Positions 32,227-45,662 of a stretch of DNA of 64,000 nucleotides are shown here, one piece after another (within the stretch, counting starts at the first letter, position 1; the number at the start of each line of letters is the position of its first letter). The stretch comes from Anaeromyces robustus (taxonomy: Eukaryota; Neocallimastigomycota; Neocallimastigomycetes; Neocallimastigales; Neocallimastigaceae), in NCBI GenBank assembly GCA_002104895.1, contig MCFG01000192.1, forward strand, positions 23,501 through 87,500, read 5' to 3'. The notes below the pieces were generated by a model, which was not told the origin of the DNA, did no database searches, and worked only from the letters and a program-made list of their open reading frames with translations. Both the position numbers and the translations under genes were made by a program.

Positions 32227-33343
32227 AAAAAAAAAAAAGATATTTCAATATTAATCATTAATAATTATTAAAATTATCATAAAAAATATAAATAAGATAA
32301 TTTATATTTTATAAATTTTATTTGTGCTAAAGATTTTCATTAAATATTAAGTGTATAATCCATTTATTATTTTTTTTTATATTGAAAATTTTAATTAATA
32401 ATAAGATTTTTTTTTATATTTATTTTAATTAATAATATTATTATAATATAATAATTAATAATAATGAGAAAAATATAAATTAATAATTAAAATTTGTAAA
32501 ATTTAAAAAATATAATTTATTAATATTAACTCATTTTAAATATAACATTATTTACCAATTCTTTAGAATTATTAATTATTTTATTGTTAAAGATTTATAG
32601 ATTTGATTTTATGACTTTTAAAGACTTATATATTAAATAAATTTTTAATTATTATTATTTTATATTTTTAAGTGAATGATTTATGATTTTTAAAGACTGA
32701 ACATAATAAATAATTTTTTAATTACTATTTTTTTATATTTTTAAATGAATAAATAATAAATTATATAAATTCAATTTGTTTTATTTTTTCCTTCCTTAAA
32801 CCCATAACCAATATTATTTTTATTATTTTGCATCAATTAAAGTGTATTATACTGTATTATAATAAAAACAATATTATTATATAAATATCAATCCTATTAT
32901 AATATTTACATTTCATTTCACAGAAATTTATTTATTATTTAAAAAATTTTTAACAAAAAATTTTAAAAATCAAAATTTATAATATTAAATAATATATGTA
33001 TTCAATATATTATAATTATATCATTCCATATATTATTTTACATATGAATCGATCTTGAATTTATTCAATTTACATTTAAAAAATTACTTATCAAAAATCA
33101 TGTTAAAACTTTATTTAATATATATCACAGTGTATTACTAATATATCGAAAAACAATTGTTATCATATATTTTATTAATTAAATTTTATTGTTTATTTAA
33201 TTATTTTTATTTTAATTTTTTTTTTTTATTTTACGGTATATTTAAATAAGTTTAGATTTTTTTTATGGCTATTCATGCAATTGTTGTTTTAATTGAATAC
33301 ACAAAAAATATTCATATAATTTATTGGAAAACTAAACTACAAG

Positions 33344-33550
<207 letters not shown>

Positions 33551-34792
33551 ATATAAATTAATAAATAATAGAATTATTTGAACTATTTTTTTTTTATAAA
33601 TGAATGTTTGTGATTATAAAGATATATAATAATATTTATAAGTTTTGTTTTAATAAAACATAATATTTTATAAAAATCTCAATATGTGTAATAAATAGTA
33701 TGAAATTGTTATTATTAGTAAAGAACAATGAATAATAAATAATGCTTTAAATTGGTACTACTAATTAATAATATTTTATATTAATAGTTTATATATATAG
33801 TTAATATTTTTTTTTTTTTATTTTTTATAATTATTTTAAAGATATTTTTAAAATATATGAATGTATATACTATTAGAGCTTTCAATATTTTTACAAGTTT
33901 TTTCTATTAATATAATTTTATAATTATACAAAATAAAAAATAATAATAAAAAATAAAAATATTTATCATTATTAATTAATAAATTAATCCTTTCCCATAA
34001 ATTTTGCTTAACATTTTTTTATATATAAGTAAAATCTTAGATAAAAAAAACTTAGAGTTTTTTTTTTTTTTTTTTTATTTTTTGTAAAAATTATTAAATT
34101 TTTTATATTTAATATGATATTATTAAAATTTACTAGCTTATTATATAAATTAATATTTATATTAATTAATAATATATGGTGTAATACAATTCAATATAAT
34201 AGAATACAATGGAATATAATGGTTTAATGTAGAAAAAAATGTATAATAAAACTCAATATTTATATATAATTAATAACAAAATATAAATAATTAATAATAG
34301 TAATATATAAACTATTATTTAATAATAATTATAATTATAATAATTATTAATTAAAATTAATAATTATAAATGATGTATAATGTAGTAAAAAAAAAATTTT
34401 TTTTTTACATAATAATAAATATTTTTTTTTTTTTTTTTTTTTTTTTTTACCTTTCACAGTAAAATTAGTTGATAAATTGTACATCTCTTTTTATTATATA
34501 TAATATATAATTAAAGGACGAAGAAAAAAAAAGTTTAAAATACATTTTATCTTTTTTTTTTTTTTTAATAAAAAAACTTAGAGAGATATTATTTATATAT
34601 ATTTTAATTTATTTATTTATTTAGTTTTTTTCTTCTTTGACTATAATCTTATTAATAAATATTTTTCATATATAGTATTACGGATAAAAGAAGAAAAATA
34701 TATTGTAAATCCATATTTTTTTATACTTTAATAATATATTATATTAATATCAGTATATAAACAATACCAAATTTCATACATATTCATCAAAT

Positions 34793-37700
34793 ATGGAAGC
34801 TATATTAGATTTTTCGCGTGAATTAGATATCAATTTATTAGATTCAACGATAGAAACTTTTTTTAAGGGCGGACCAGAGGTTTGATTTATTTTTATTTTT
34901 ATTATTATTATTATTTTATTATTATTTCTCTTTATAATATTTAATTACATATTTAATGATTATATTCATAAACAATAACTATAACTTGAGAAAAAAAGAG
35001 ATTTTTTTTTATCTTATTTAAATTCTATTAAAAAAAAAAAAAAGAAAATAATAATACAATTAATTATTCATAGAAATTTTAATCATTTCATAATTTGATT
35101 TCAATTTAATTATTCTTCTTGAACAACTGAATAAATAAATAAAAAAAGTAAAAAAAAAAGAAAACAGAATAATGAGAACCTTAATTATTTCGTCATTCAT
35201 ATTTTATTAAATTTCAGACTTAAAAATTAATAAATGTATATATTATATTATTTAAATATGTTACATACATTATAATTTTTATAATACAAATAATTCAATA
35301 CATTCATTATAATTTTCATAATACAAGTCTGTCAATTCAATAAGTTTTTATTTTATTTTATTTTATTTTAATTGATATAATAATATATAAATAATATAAG
35401 TATATATTTTATTTTATCATAAAAAAAATTAAGAAATTGAAATTATAGTGATCATCAATATTTTCATATATTTTTTTTATTACAAATATTTTTGTTTTAA
35501 TTTTGATTACAACTATAACATAAATTATAAAATAAATATCAAAATTTGGTAATGTTGAATAAAAATAATATATTATGTAATTTAAGGTTCGATAAACAAA
35601 AAAGATTTTAAAATGTGATGGAAGACTATCAATTAAATATAAATTTATAATATTTATTATAGTTTAATAATTCATTTATAAAAATATAATAATATAACAT
35701 TTAATTTTCTTAGAAATTCAATAGATTTCTATCAATATATTAATAATATGATTTATAATTCTAAAAAGGAAGAATAATAGAGATTAAATTTCTTATTAAT
35801 TGTTATTATTTTTTATTTTCAATTAATATTTTCTCGATAATTATTTTTATTTATGTTATATTTACAATAATAAAATTTAACATTTAAATATTAAATATAT
35901 AATATTAAATAGTCACAACGTGCTGGTAATATTATTGCTCAATTTAAAGAACATCCAGATTCATGGACTAGAGTTGACCAAATTTTAGAAAAATCACAAT
36001 ATATTCAAACAAAAGTAATAAATTAAATATTTTGTTTTAAATAAATATAAAATTAAATTTTAGTGAGTTTAAGTAACTTAAAATTAACTTATTGTTATCT
36101 TTATAATTATTTAAATAGTATATTGCTTTACAAATTTTAGAAACTTTAATTAAAACTCGTTGGAAAATTTTACCAAAAGAACAATCTGAAGGTAAAATAG
36201 AAAAAAACAAAAAACAAAAAATAAAAACAAATAAATTTATTTAATTTTATTATAATATTATTAATATTATTAAAATTTAATATAAAACTGGTTTCATTTT
36301 ATATATCATATATAATAAAGGTATAAAAAATTTCATTGTTTCTGTTGTTATTAAGACCTCATCAGATGAAGCAAAATTAAATACTGAAAGAGCTTATTTA
36401 AATAAATTAAATTTAGTTCTTGTTCAAGTAAGATTTATTTAAATAATTATTATTGACATACATTTAATTATATTATTTAAGGATTTACTTTATTAAAAAT
36501 ATTATTTATATTAATTTATTATTTATTTTATTTATATTATGTTTATCTTTTACGAATTTAATTAGATATTGAAACAAGAATGGCCACATAATTGGCCAAC
36601 TTTCATACCAGATATTGTTGCCTCAAGTAAGACTAATCTATCTTTATGTGAAAATAATATGAATATTCTTAAATTACTTAGGTAATTTATTTATTATTAT
36701 ACTGTATTATATTATTTTAAAATATTTAATTTTTTTTTATAAATGTGTATATAAAATAAAATAAAATAAAAAAAAACTATTATGATTATTTATTATACAT
36801 TAATATATAATTTTTAATTTTTAATAATTTGATAATAATATTAATAAAATATTGATATATTATTTTTAATTTTTTATTTTTATTTTTTCAATAAATAAAT
36901 TATAATTATTCATGAAACAGTGAAGAAATTTTTGATTATTCTGCTGAACAAATGACTCAAAAGAAAATCAAAAATTTAAAGAATACTATGTGTGGTGAAT
37001 TTTCAGAAATTTTCCAACTTTGTCATGAAGTTTTAGAAAAAGCTCAAAAACCAAGTTTAATTCGTGCTACATTAGAAACTTTATTAAAATTCTTAAATTG
37101 GATTCCATTAGGTTATATATTCGAAACAAATATTATTGATATTTTACGTAATAGAGTAAGTTGATATATATATATTTAATATTTTTTAATTCTTTATATT
37201 AATTTCTTTAATAATTTTTTGTTGTATTATTTTTTTCCTTTCTATATTCTGTGTTCATATTATATCTTTAATAATATAATATTATTCTATATTATTATTA
37301 TTTGAATAATTAATGTACATTTTTTATTAATACAATAATTAGTTTTTAGAAGTTCCAATGTTTAGAAATCCAACATTAAAATGTTTAACTGAAATTGGTT
37401 CATTAAATGTTGAAGAATATAATGATAAATTCGGTTTATTATATGAAATGGTTATAACCTCTATAATGAATATGATTCCAAAAGATACAGGTATATATAT
37501 ATTTTATTTTATAATAAACAATTTTATATTATAATTATTTTATTTCATAATGAGCTATTTTATATTATAATTATTTTATTTCATATTAAACAATTTTATA
37601 TTATAATTTATTTTATTTCATAATGAACTATTTTATATTATAATTTATTTTATTTCATAATGAACTATTTTATATTATAATTATTTTATTTCATAATGAA

Positions 37701-39010
37701 CTCTTTTATATTATAATTTATTTTATTTTATTTTTATATTATATATTATATATTATAAATATATATTATTTATTTTTTCTTTATTTATTTATTATATATT
37801 GTTTATATTAATTTATTTTTTTAATAATTATACTAATGTTGAATGAAATGAAAATTTTATTAAAAAATAATATATATAATTATATATTTTTAAATAAAAG
37901 ATTTCGCTTTCCTTTATGATGAACAAATGAATGATGAAGAACAACAATTTGTTCAAAATCTTGCTTTATTCTTAGTTAATTTCTTCTCTGAACATGTTAA
38001 AGTAAATATGATATATATATTTTTTATTTTTTAATTAAAATGTTATTTAAAATAATATATACTTACTGTATATTAATATATACAAATGTATTTTTATTTT
38101 TTTATTTTTATTATTTTTTTTATTTTTTATTATTTTTTTTATTTTTTATTATTTTTTTTATTTTTTATTTTTTTTTTAATTTTAATAAAGATAATTGAAG
38201 CTCGTGGACAACGTGATTTATTATTAACTGGTCATTGGTATCTTCTTAAAATTTCACTTGTTCGTGATCGTGAAATCTTTAAAATTTGTTTAGAATACTG
38301 GGCTAAATTGGTAAGTATAACATTTTATTTAAAATGTATATTGTTTAATAAATATAATTATAATAAATATAATTATAATAAATATAATTTATTTATTTGC
38401 TGTTTTCATTATATTATTTAATATTAATATTTATAATAATAAATATTAAATTGAAAATATAATAAGTAAATAATTATATTATATTAATTTTTTATAATTA
38501 TTATAATAACCATAATAGTATTAATTATAATAATAAAAACAAAAATAATTAATTTTATTTTTTTTTTTTATTCTTTATGTTTTTTATATATGAATTAAAA
38601 TTTTATATAAAACATTATCTATATTTAATTTTATTAAATTTAAATAAATTTTAAAAGGTTGCTGAATTATATGAAGAAATCCAAAAGATTCCACATGTAG
38701 GTATTCCTTTATTAAATATGGGTCAAAATTCTATGGGCTCATCTTATCTTGATGATATTCCACTTCGTAAACATATATATAAAGATGTTTTATCAAATTT
38801 ACGTGTTGTAATGATTGAACGTATGGTAAAACCAGAAGAAGTATTAATTGTTGAAAATGATGAAGGTGAAATTGTAAGAGAATTTGTTAAAGAAAGTGAT
38901 ACTATTACTTTATATAAGAGTATGCGTGAAGTTCTTGTTTACCTTACTCACTTGGATATGCTTGATACTAAGGAAATTATGTCTGAAAAGTTACAAAAAC
39001 AAGTAAGTTT

Positions 39011-39045
<35 letters not shown>

Positions 39046-40010
39046 TACATATGAATATTTTATTTTAATTATTTTATAATTAAAATAATTTTGTATATAT
39101 ATTATATATTATTTATTTATTAATATTTTTTTTTTTTTTTTTAAAATATTATTAAAGGTTGATGGTTCTGAATGGTCATGGGATAATTTAAATACATTAT
39201 GTTGGGCTATTGGTTCTATTAGTGGTGCTATGAGTGAAGATACTGAAAAACGTTTCCTTGTTACAGTTATTAAAGAACTTTTAGGTTTATGTGAAATGAA
39301 GAGAGGAAAAGATAATAAGGCTGTTGTTGCTTCAAATATTATGTATGTTGTTGGTCAATACCCAAGATTCTTAAAAGCTCACTGGAAATTCCTTAAGACA
39401 GTTGTTAATAAATTATTTGAATTCATGCATGAAACTCATGAAGGTGTACAAGATATGGCTTGTGATTCCTTTATTAAAATTTCTCAAAAATGTAGACGTC
39501 ATTTTGTTATGCAACAAACTGGTGAATTAATGCCATATATTGAAGAAATTATTTCAACTATTAGTGATATTACTTCTGATCTTAGACCACAACAAGTAAG
39601 TTTCTTATTAATGAATTATATGAATTATATTTATTTTATTAATATATAATTTGTATTATATTCAAATATATTTAATTATTATTATATTTATTATTATTTT
39701 TTTATTTATAATAATAATATAATTATTATAAATTTTTAATTTATATAATATAAATAATCTTTTTTTTTTTTAATTATATATATATATATATATATTTTCA
39801 TATTATTTCTCATTATTTTTAATATAAAATATAATTAAAGGTTCAAACATTCTATGAAGCTGTTGGTTATATGGTTTCTGCTCAACCAAATAGAAATATT
39901 CAAGAAAAATTAGTTCAAAAACTTATGGAATTACCAAATCAAGCTGTAATTATTCATATAATTATTATATATATATTGCTATATCTTTTTAATATTAATT
40001 TTAATATTAA

Positions 40011-40062
<52 letters not shown>

Positions 40063-40576
40063 ATTTATTTTATTTTATTAATATTTTAATATTAATTTAA
40101 TTTAATTTAATTTTATTATAATTTTATTTTTTTTATATTATATATATCTTCATATTTTTTTATATTATATATATCTTCATTTTTTTTTCTATAGTGGGAT
40201 AATATAATGACACAAGCTAATAATAACGTTGATGTATTAAATAATTCTGATAATGTTAAATTATTAGGTAATATTTTAAAGACTAATGTTTCAGCTTGTT
40301 CATCTATTGGTAATTCATTTATAGTTCAATATAGTCGTATCTTTATGGATATGTTAGGTCTTTATAGAGCTGTTAGTGAATTAATTTCTGAAGGAATTGC
40401 TACACAAGGTAAATTTTAATTATTTATCTCATTAGAAATGTTTATATATTTTATTTTATTTAATTTATATTTTTTTTATATATATTTTATTTTATTTTAT
40501 TTTATTTTTTTTTATTATTTTTTATTATAATTTTCGATATTTTAATTAATTTAATTAAAATTAATTAAATTATTTT

Positions 40577-40618
<42 letters not shown>

Positions 40619-42369
40619 TATCGTTATTAATTTACAATATATATTTATTTATACATTTTTGTTTAAATTTTAATATATAATATATATTTAAATATTAAAT
40701 AAATGAACAAAATTATTTATTAATTAATAGGTTTAATTGCTACTAATACACCAAGAATTCGTGGTTTAAGAACAATTAAGAAGGAAATTTTAAAACTTAG
40801 TGAAACTTATATTACTAAGGCTGAAAATCTTCCATTAGTTATGCAAAATATTATTCCACCACTTTTAGAACATGTTCTTGGTGATTATGAAAGAAATGTA
40901 GAACCAGCTAGAGATGCTGAAGTTTTAAGTGTTATGGCTACTATTGTTGGTAAAATGGGAAAATTAATTACTGAACAAGTTCCAGTAATTTTACAACATG
41001 TATTTGAATGTACTTTAAATATGATTAATAAAGACTTTTCTGAATACCCAGAACATCGTGATGGTTTCTTTAGATTAATTCGTGCTATTAATCAATATTG
41101 TTTCCCAGCACTTCTTCAACTTTCACCACAGATGTTTAAATTAGTTATAGATAGTATTGTTTGGGCCTTTAAGCATACTATGAGAAATATTGCTGACATT
41201 GGTCTTTCTATTTGTTTAGAATTATTAACTAATTTCTCTAAGACTGACAGTAATATTGCTAACGCATTCTATCAAACCTACTTCTTAAATATTTTACAAG
41301 ATATCTTCTATGTTCTTACCGATACCGATCACAAAGCTGGTAAATATAATATTATATTATAATAGACATTTTATTTTTATTTTTATTTTTATTTTTATTT
41401 TTATATTTTATTATAATTATTATTATATAATCTTTATATATATAATTAATAAATAATTAAATTTAATGATTTATATAATGATAAATAATATAAAATATTA
41501 TATTAAGTAATAATTTAATAATTAACCTTATATATATATATATATATGTATAATTGTAAAATAATAATAATTTAATAAACACAAAAGGATTTAAGCTTCA
41601 ATGTATGGTTTTAGCTCAAATGTTCCATCTTGTTGAAACTAATAAAATTACTGCTCCTTTATATGATCCATCACAAGTTTCAAATCCAAATATGAGTAAT
41701 TCTGAATTTTTAAAGGAATATGTAATTAATTTATTAAGAAATGCATTCCCACATCTTCAACTGTAAGTAATTAACATATAATAAAAAAAAAAAAAAAAAA
41801 AAAAATTAATAATATTATTAATTATATTATTAATGTTTACTATATATAATTATTAGTATTGCTAATGTATAAAATATTAATTAAATATATATTATTATTA
41901 TAATTATTATATTTTATAGTGTTCAAATTCAACAATTTGTTGCTGTATTATTCAGTACTAATATGGACTTCAATAAATTCAAATTACATATAAGAGATTT
42001 CCTTATTCAATTAAAGGTAAATATAATAAATCATCATCATTATCATCATAATTATTTCATAATTATTAATTATTGGTAATATTAATTTTCATTATTAAAA
42101 TAGGAATTTGCTGGTGATAATAGTGATCTTTATCTCGATGAACGTGAAGCTGAAGCTGAAGAAAAGAGAAAAGCCGATTTTGCTCATGCTATGAGTATTC
42201 CTGGAATGGTTAAACCACATGATCAGTAAGTTTATAATTTTTTTGTAATCTTTAGTAAAAAAAAAAGAATAATAAAATATAAATATAATTATTATAATTG
42301 TAATATTAATAAAAATTCTTATTATCATTATAATTTTATTATATTAGACCGGATGACATGACTGATTAA
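34793..42369 (+). CDS. XPO1: Exportin-1 (CRM1), nuclear export receptor
   Basis: Eighteen exons: 34793-34879, 35913-36014, 36119-36191, 36321-36427, 36566-36681, 36921-37155, 37343-37490, 37901-38001, 38191-38310, 38658-39002, 39158-39595, 39841-39945, 40195-40408, 40731-41339, 41588-41762, 41920-42016, 42104-42225, 42348-42369. All junctions are GT..AG and keep frame, giving 1071 aa. The N-terminus [13 protein letters not shown] and the importin-beta-type region ([14 protein letters not shown]) match CRM1. Later landmarks are [106 protein letters not shown] and WAFKHTMRN. It carries leucine-rich NES cargo with RanGTP through nuclear pores. By count Cys523, in [11 protein letters not shown], aligns with the leptomycin-reactive Cys528 of human CRM1. 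Intron 1 (1033 bp) is far longer than the rest. Confidence 0.98.
37522..37735. repeat. 36/37-bp tandem repeat in XPO1 intron 7
   Basis: Six units start with TTTTATATTATAATT at 37522, 37558, 37594, 37631, 37668 and 37704. They lie in the intron between exons 7 and 8. Spacing alternates between 36 and 37 bp because of one extra T. Confidence 0.85.
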
Positions 42370-43759
42370 ATATTAAATTCTTATGTAACGGATTCATTTT
42401 TTTAAAAAGAAATAAAGAATATAAAAAGGAAGAAAAAGAAAATAAAAGAAAAGAATCAAAATTAATTTTTTTAAAAAAATTAAAAAAAAAAAAAAAAACA
42501 AAAACAACAAAAAAAACAACAAAAAAAAAAAAATCAAAATCAAAAATAAATCAATAATTAAAAAACAAAAAAACAAAAAAAAAAAAAAAAAAACCAAAAA
42601 CAAAAACGAAAAAAAAAACGAAAAAAAAAGAAAAGAAAAGAGAATATTTTATTTAATTTATAATTAAATGGAAATTATCTAAAAATTCATTTTAGTTATT
42701 ATATTTTTTATATAATATTTATATTATTCTTTTTTTTTTTTTTTCTATTTTTTTTTTTTTTTTTGTTCCTTTTTTAAATTTTTTTATTCTTTCTAATTTT
42801 TTTTTCTTTTCTTTTTATTTATAATGTCTTTATTTTTTATTATTTACCTTTTTTTTTTTATTAGTCTTTAAAAATTTTTATAAAAATTTTTTTTTAAATT
42901 TTTTTTATACTATAAAAACTATAAAAATGCTTTTTTTTTTTTTTTTTAAACATTTTATATAAAAAAAAGATTATAATAATATATAAGAAATAATATAATA
43001 TATATAAAAATATAAAAAAATTTATATAAACATATAATAACATATAAATAAATAAAAAATAAAAAAAAAAAAAAAAAAAAAAAAATAGAAATTTATAATT
43101 TTATATATTTATGTATTTTTTTTTTTTTTTTAGGCTTTTAGATATATTAACTAAACAATATAATTTTTTTTAGTAATTTTTTTGCTACATTTAATATTAA
43201 TTATAATATATATATATATATATTTTTTTTTAAGTTTTTTTTTTATCATGTTCATATTGGTTAGTTTTTTGTTATTAGTTAAGATTATGATAATATAAAA
43301 TCTTTCATAAAATTAAAGATAAATAATATGTATACATTATCATAATTTTAATCAAGCTAAGAATAAATTAATATTATCATTTTAATAATAATACTCTTTA
43401 AAACAAGATATATATATTACACTTAAAAAAAAAAAATAGAACATATAAACATACAAAGAATATATTAATATATGTATGCATAATTATTATTTTAGTTTAT
43501 TTAATAATATAATGCTTATTAATAATGATGATTATATTTATTAAATGTATATATTTAAAGGATTATAACCTGTTACATAATAAATAATGTTTATATTATT
43601 AAGTTTATTATTATTTTTTTTATAGTAGTAACTATATATATAAAACTAAAATTATATATAAAAGTCTATATTTTTAAATTTACATAAGATATTATCATTA
43701 TTATTATCATTATAAAATATTTGTTTATTATTATTATTTTTTTTATTTAAATTTCTTGT
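42370..43759. other. Convergent intergenic region
   Basis: 1.4 kb between the stops of XPO1 and the HAD gene. It consists of A-rich and then T-rich homopolymer stretches with no gene. The A-rich part after 42370 is probably the XPO1 3' UTR. Confidence 0.7.
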
Positions 43760-44854
43760 TTATAGGAAGTATGACTTATTTTTATCCCACCAATTAATAA
43801 TATCATTCCAATTTAAAACAAAGAAAAGTGTATCATTTTTTTCATTGGTATTTAAATCTTTTTCAGTCCATATAGATAATGGTTTTAAAGTAATGTTAAA
43901 TTCTTTACAATCTTGAATAAAACTTTTTCTCGGTGAGTAAACTATACCAACAGTAGCTTTTACTATTTTTTTTTTTATTTAATTAATTATTATTTTCAAT
44001 TATATCAAAAAATATTTTTATATATAAATATAAAATGTTATTTAATAATTATAATAATTTAAATTATGAAATTATGTTTTAAATTTTAATTTTTAAATTT
44101 TAATTTTTAAATTTTAATTTTTAAATTTTAATTTTTAAATTTTAATTTTTAAATTTTAATTTTTAAATTTTATATTTTATATTTTATATTTTAAATTTAA
44201 TTTTTAATTTTTATATTTATATAATTTCATTAACTTACACATGCATAATATATCAGTTAAACCGTCTCCAATATATATAATTTCATTATCATAATTTTTA
44301 TCACAAAGTTTATTTAATAGTCTCAATTTATCATTAGCTACTACATAATTAGTTATAATATTTCCATTAGATATATTATTTTCATTAAATTCTAAATCAT
44401 TACTATAAATATTTATTGACTCTCCTTCTGGAATATTTGATATAGCTCCTTTAATAATATCATTAGAAAAATTTGCTGATATAATATTTATAATTATATT
44501 TTCTTTAATAAGTTGATTTAAGAAAAATGGAACTTCTCCGTGTAATTTTGCATCTGTTTTACCAATATTAAAAAGACTTTCTTTTGAAATTTCATCATAA
44601 CATTTTGATTCTATTATATGCTCTATAGAATCCATTTCAATACTTCTATAGGATTCACAATAAGCTTCTAAAGATGGATTTTCATGTTTTTTAAAATATT
44701 CATCTCGACAATAAGTAGCATAATTACAATATCTTTGTGATAGACGTTTCCAAATTAGGGAATTAAGTTCAACTTCTTTAGTACATTTAATAATCAATGA
44801 TAACGTATCATTTTGAGTAAGGGTTTCATCAAAATCTAATAAAAAAAGTACCAT
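43760..44854 (-). CDS. HAD-superfamily phosphatase (CTO1/phosphoserine-phosphatase-like)
   Basis: Two exons, 44239-44854 and 43760-43962 (donor GTAAGT, acceptor AAATAG), encode 272 aa. HAD motif I is FLLDFDETLTQNDT, with the nucleophile and acid/base pair D7 and D9. Motif II is the Ser in INIISANFS, and motif IV is IYIGDGLTDILCM. The helical cap between them is about 80 residues. The C-terminal exon supplies ATVGIVYSPRKSF, the usual strand after motif IV, then a Trp-rich tail (LNWNDIINWWDK). The enzyme should be a Mg-dependent phosphohydrolase. The pattern resembles fungal CTO1-like HAD proteins and phosphoserine phosphatases, but the substrate is unknown. The intron contains a 14-bp repeat. 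It lies about 0.8 kb downstream of the FYVE gene on the same strand, with no sign of co-transcription. Confidence 0.85.
44060..44171. repeat. 14-bp AT repeat in HAD intron
   Basis: About six copies of AAATTTTAATTTTT in tandem within the 274-bp intron of the HAD gene. Confidence 0.8.

Positions 44855-45662
<808 letters not shown>

Noticed and set aside
32003-32254. 18-residue tandem-repeat proteins on both strands
   Set aside because: The 54-bp unit is divisible by three, so both strands stay open by construction. Flanks are non-coding and no start or splice logic exists.
35580-35610. GGTTCGAT word suggesting a tRNA T-loop
   Set aside because: It lies in XPO1 intron 1, and no acceptor stem, anticodon arm or A-box can be formed around it.
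44204-44854. HAD protein ending at residue 216
   Set aside because: The last codons run past a GTAAGT donor. The true C-terminus is the exon at 43760-43962, which supplies the strand after the GDG motif.
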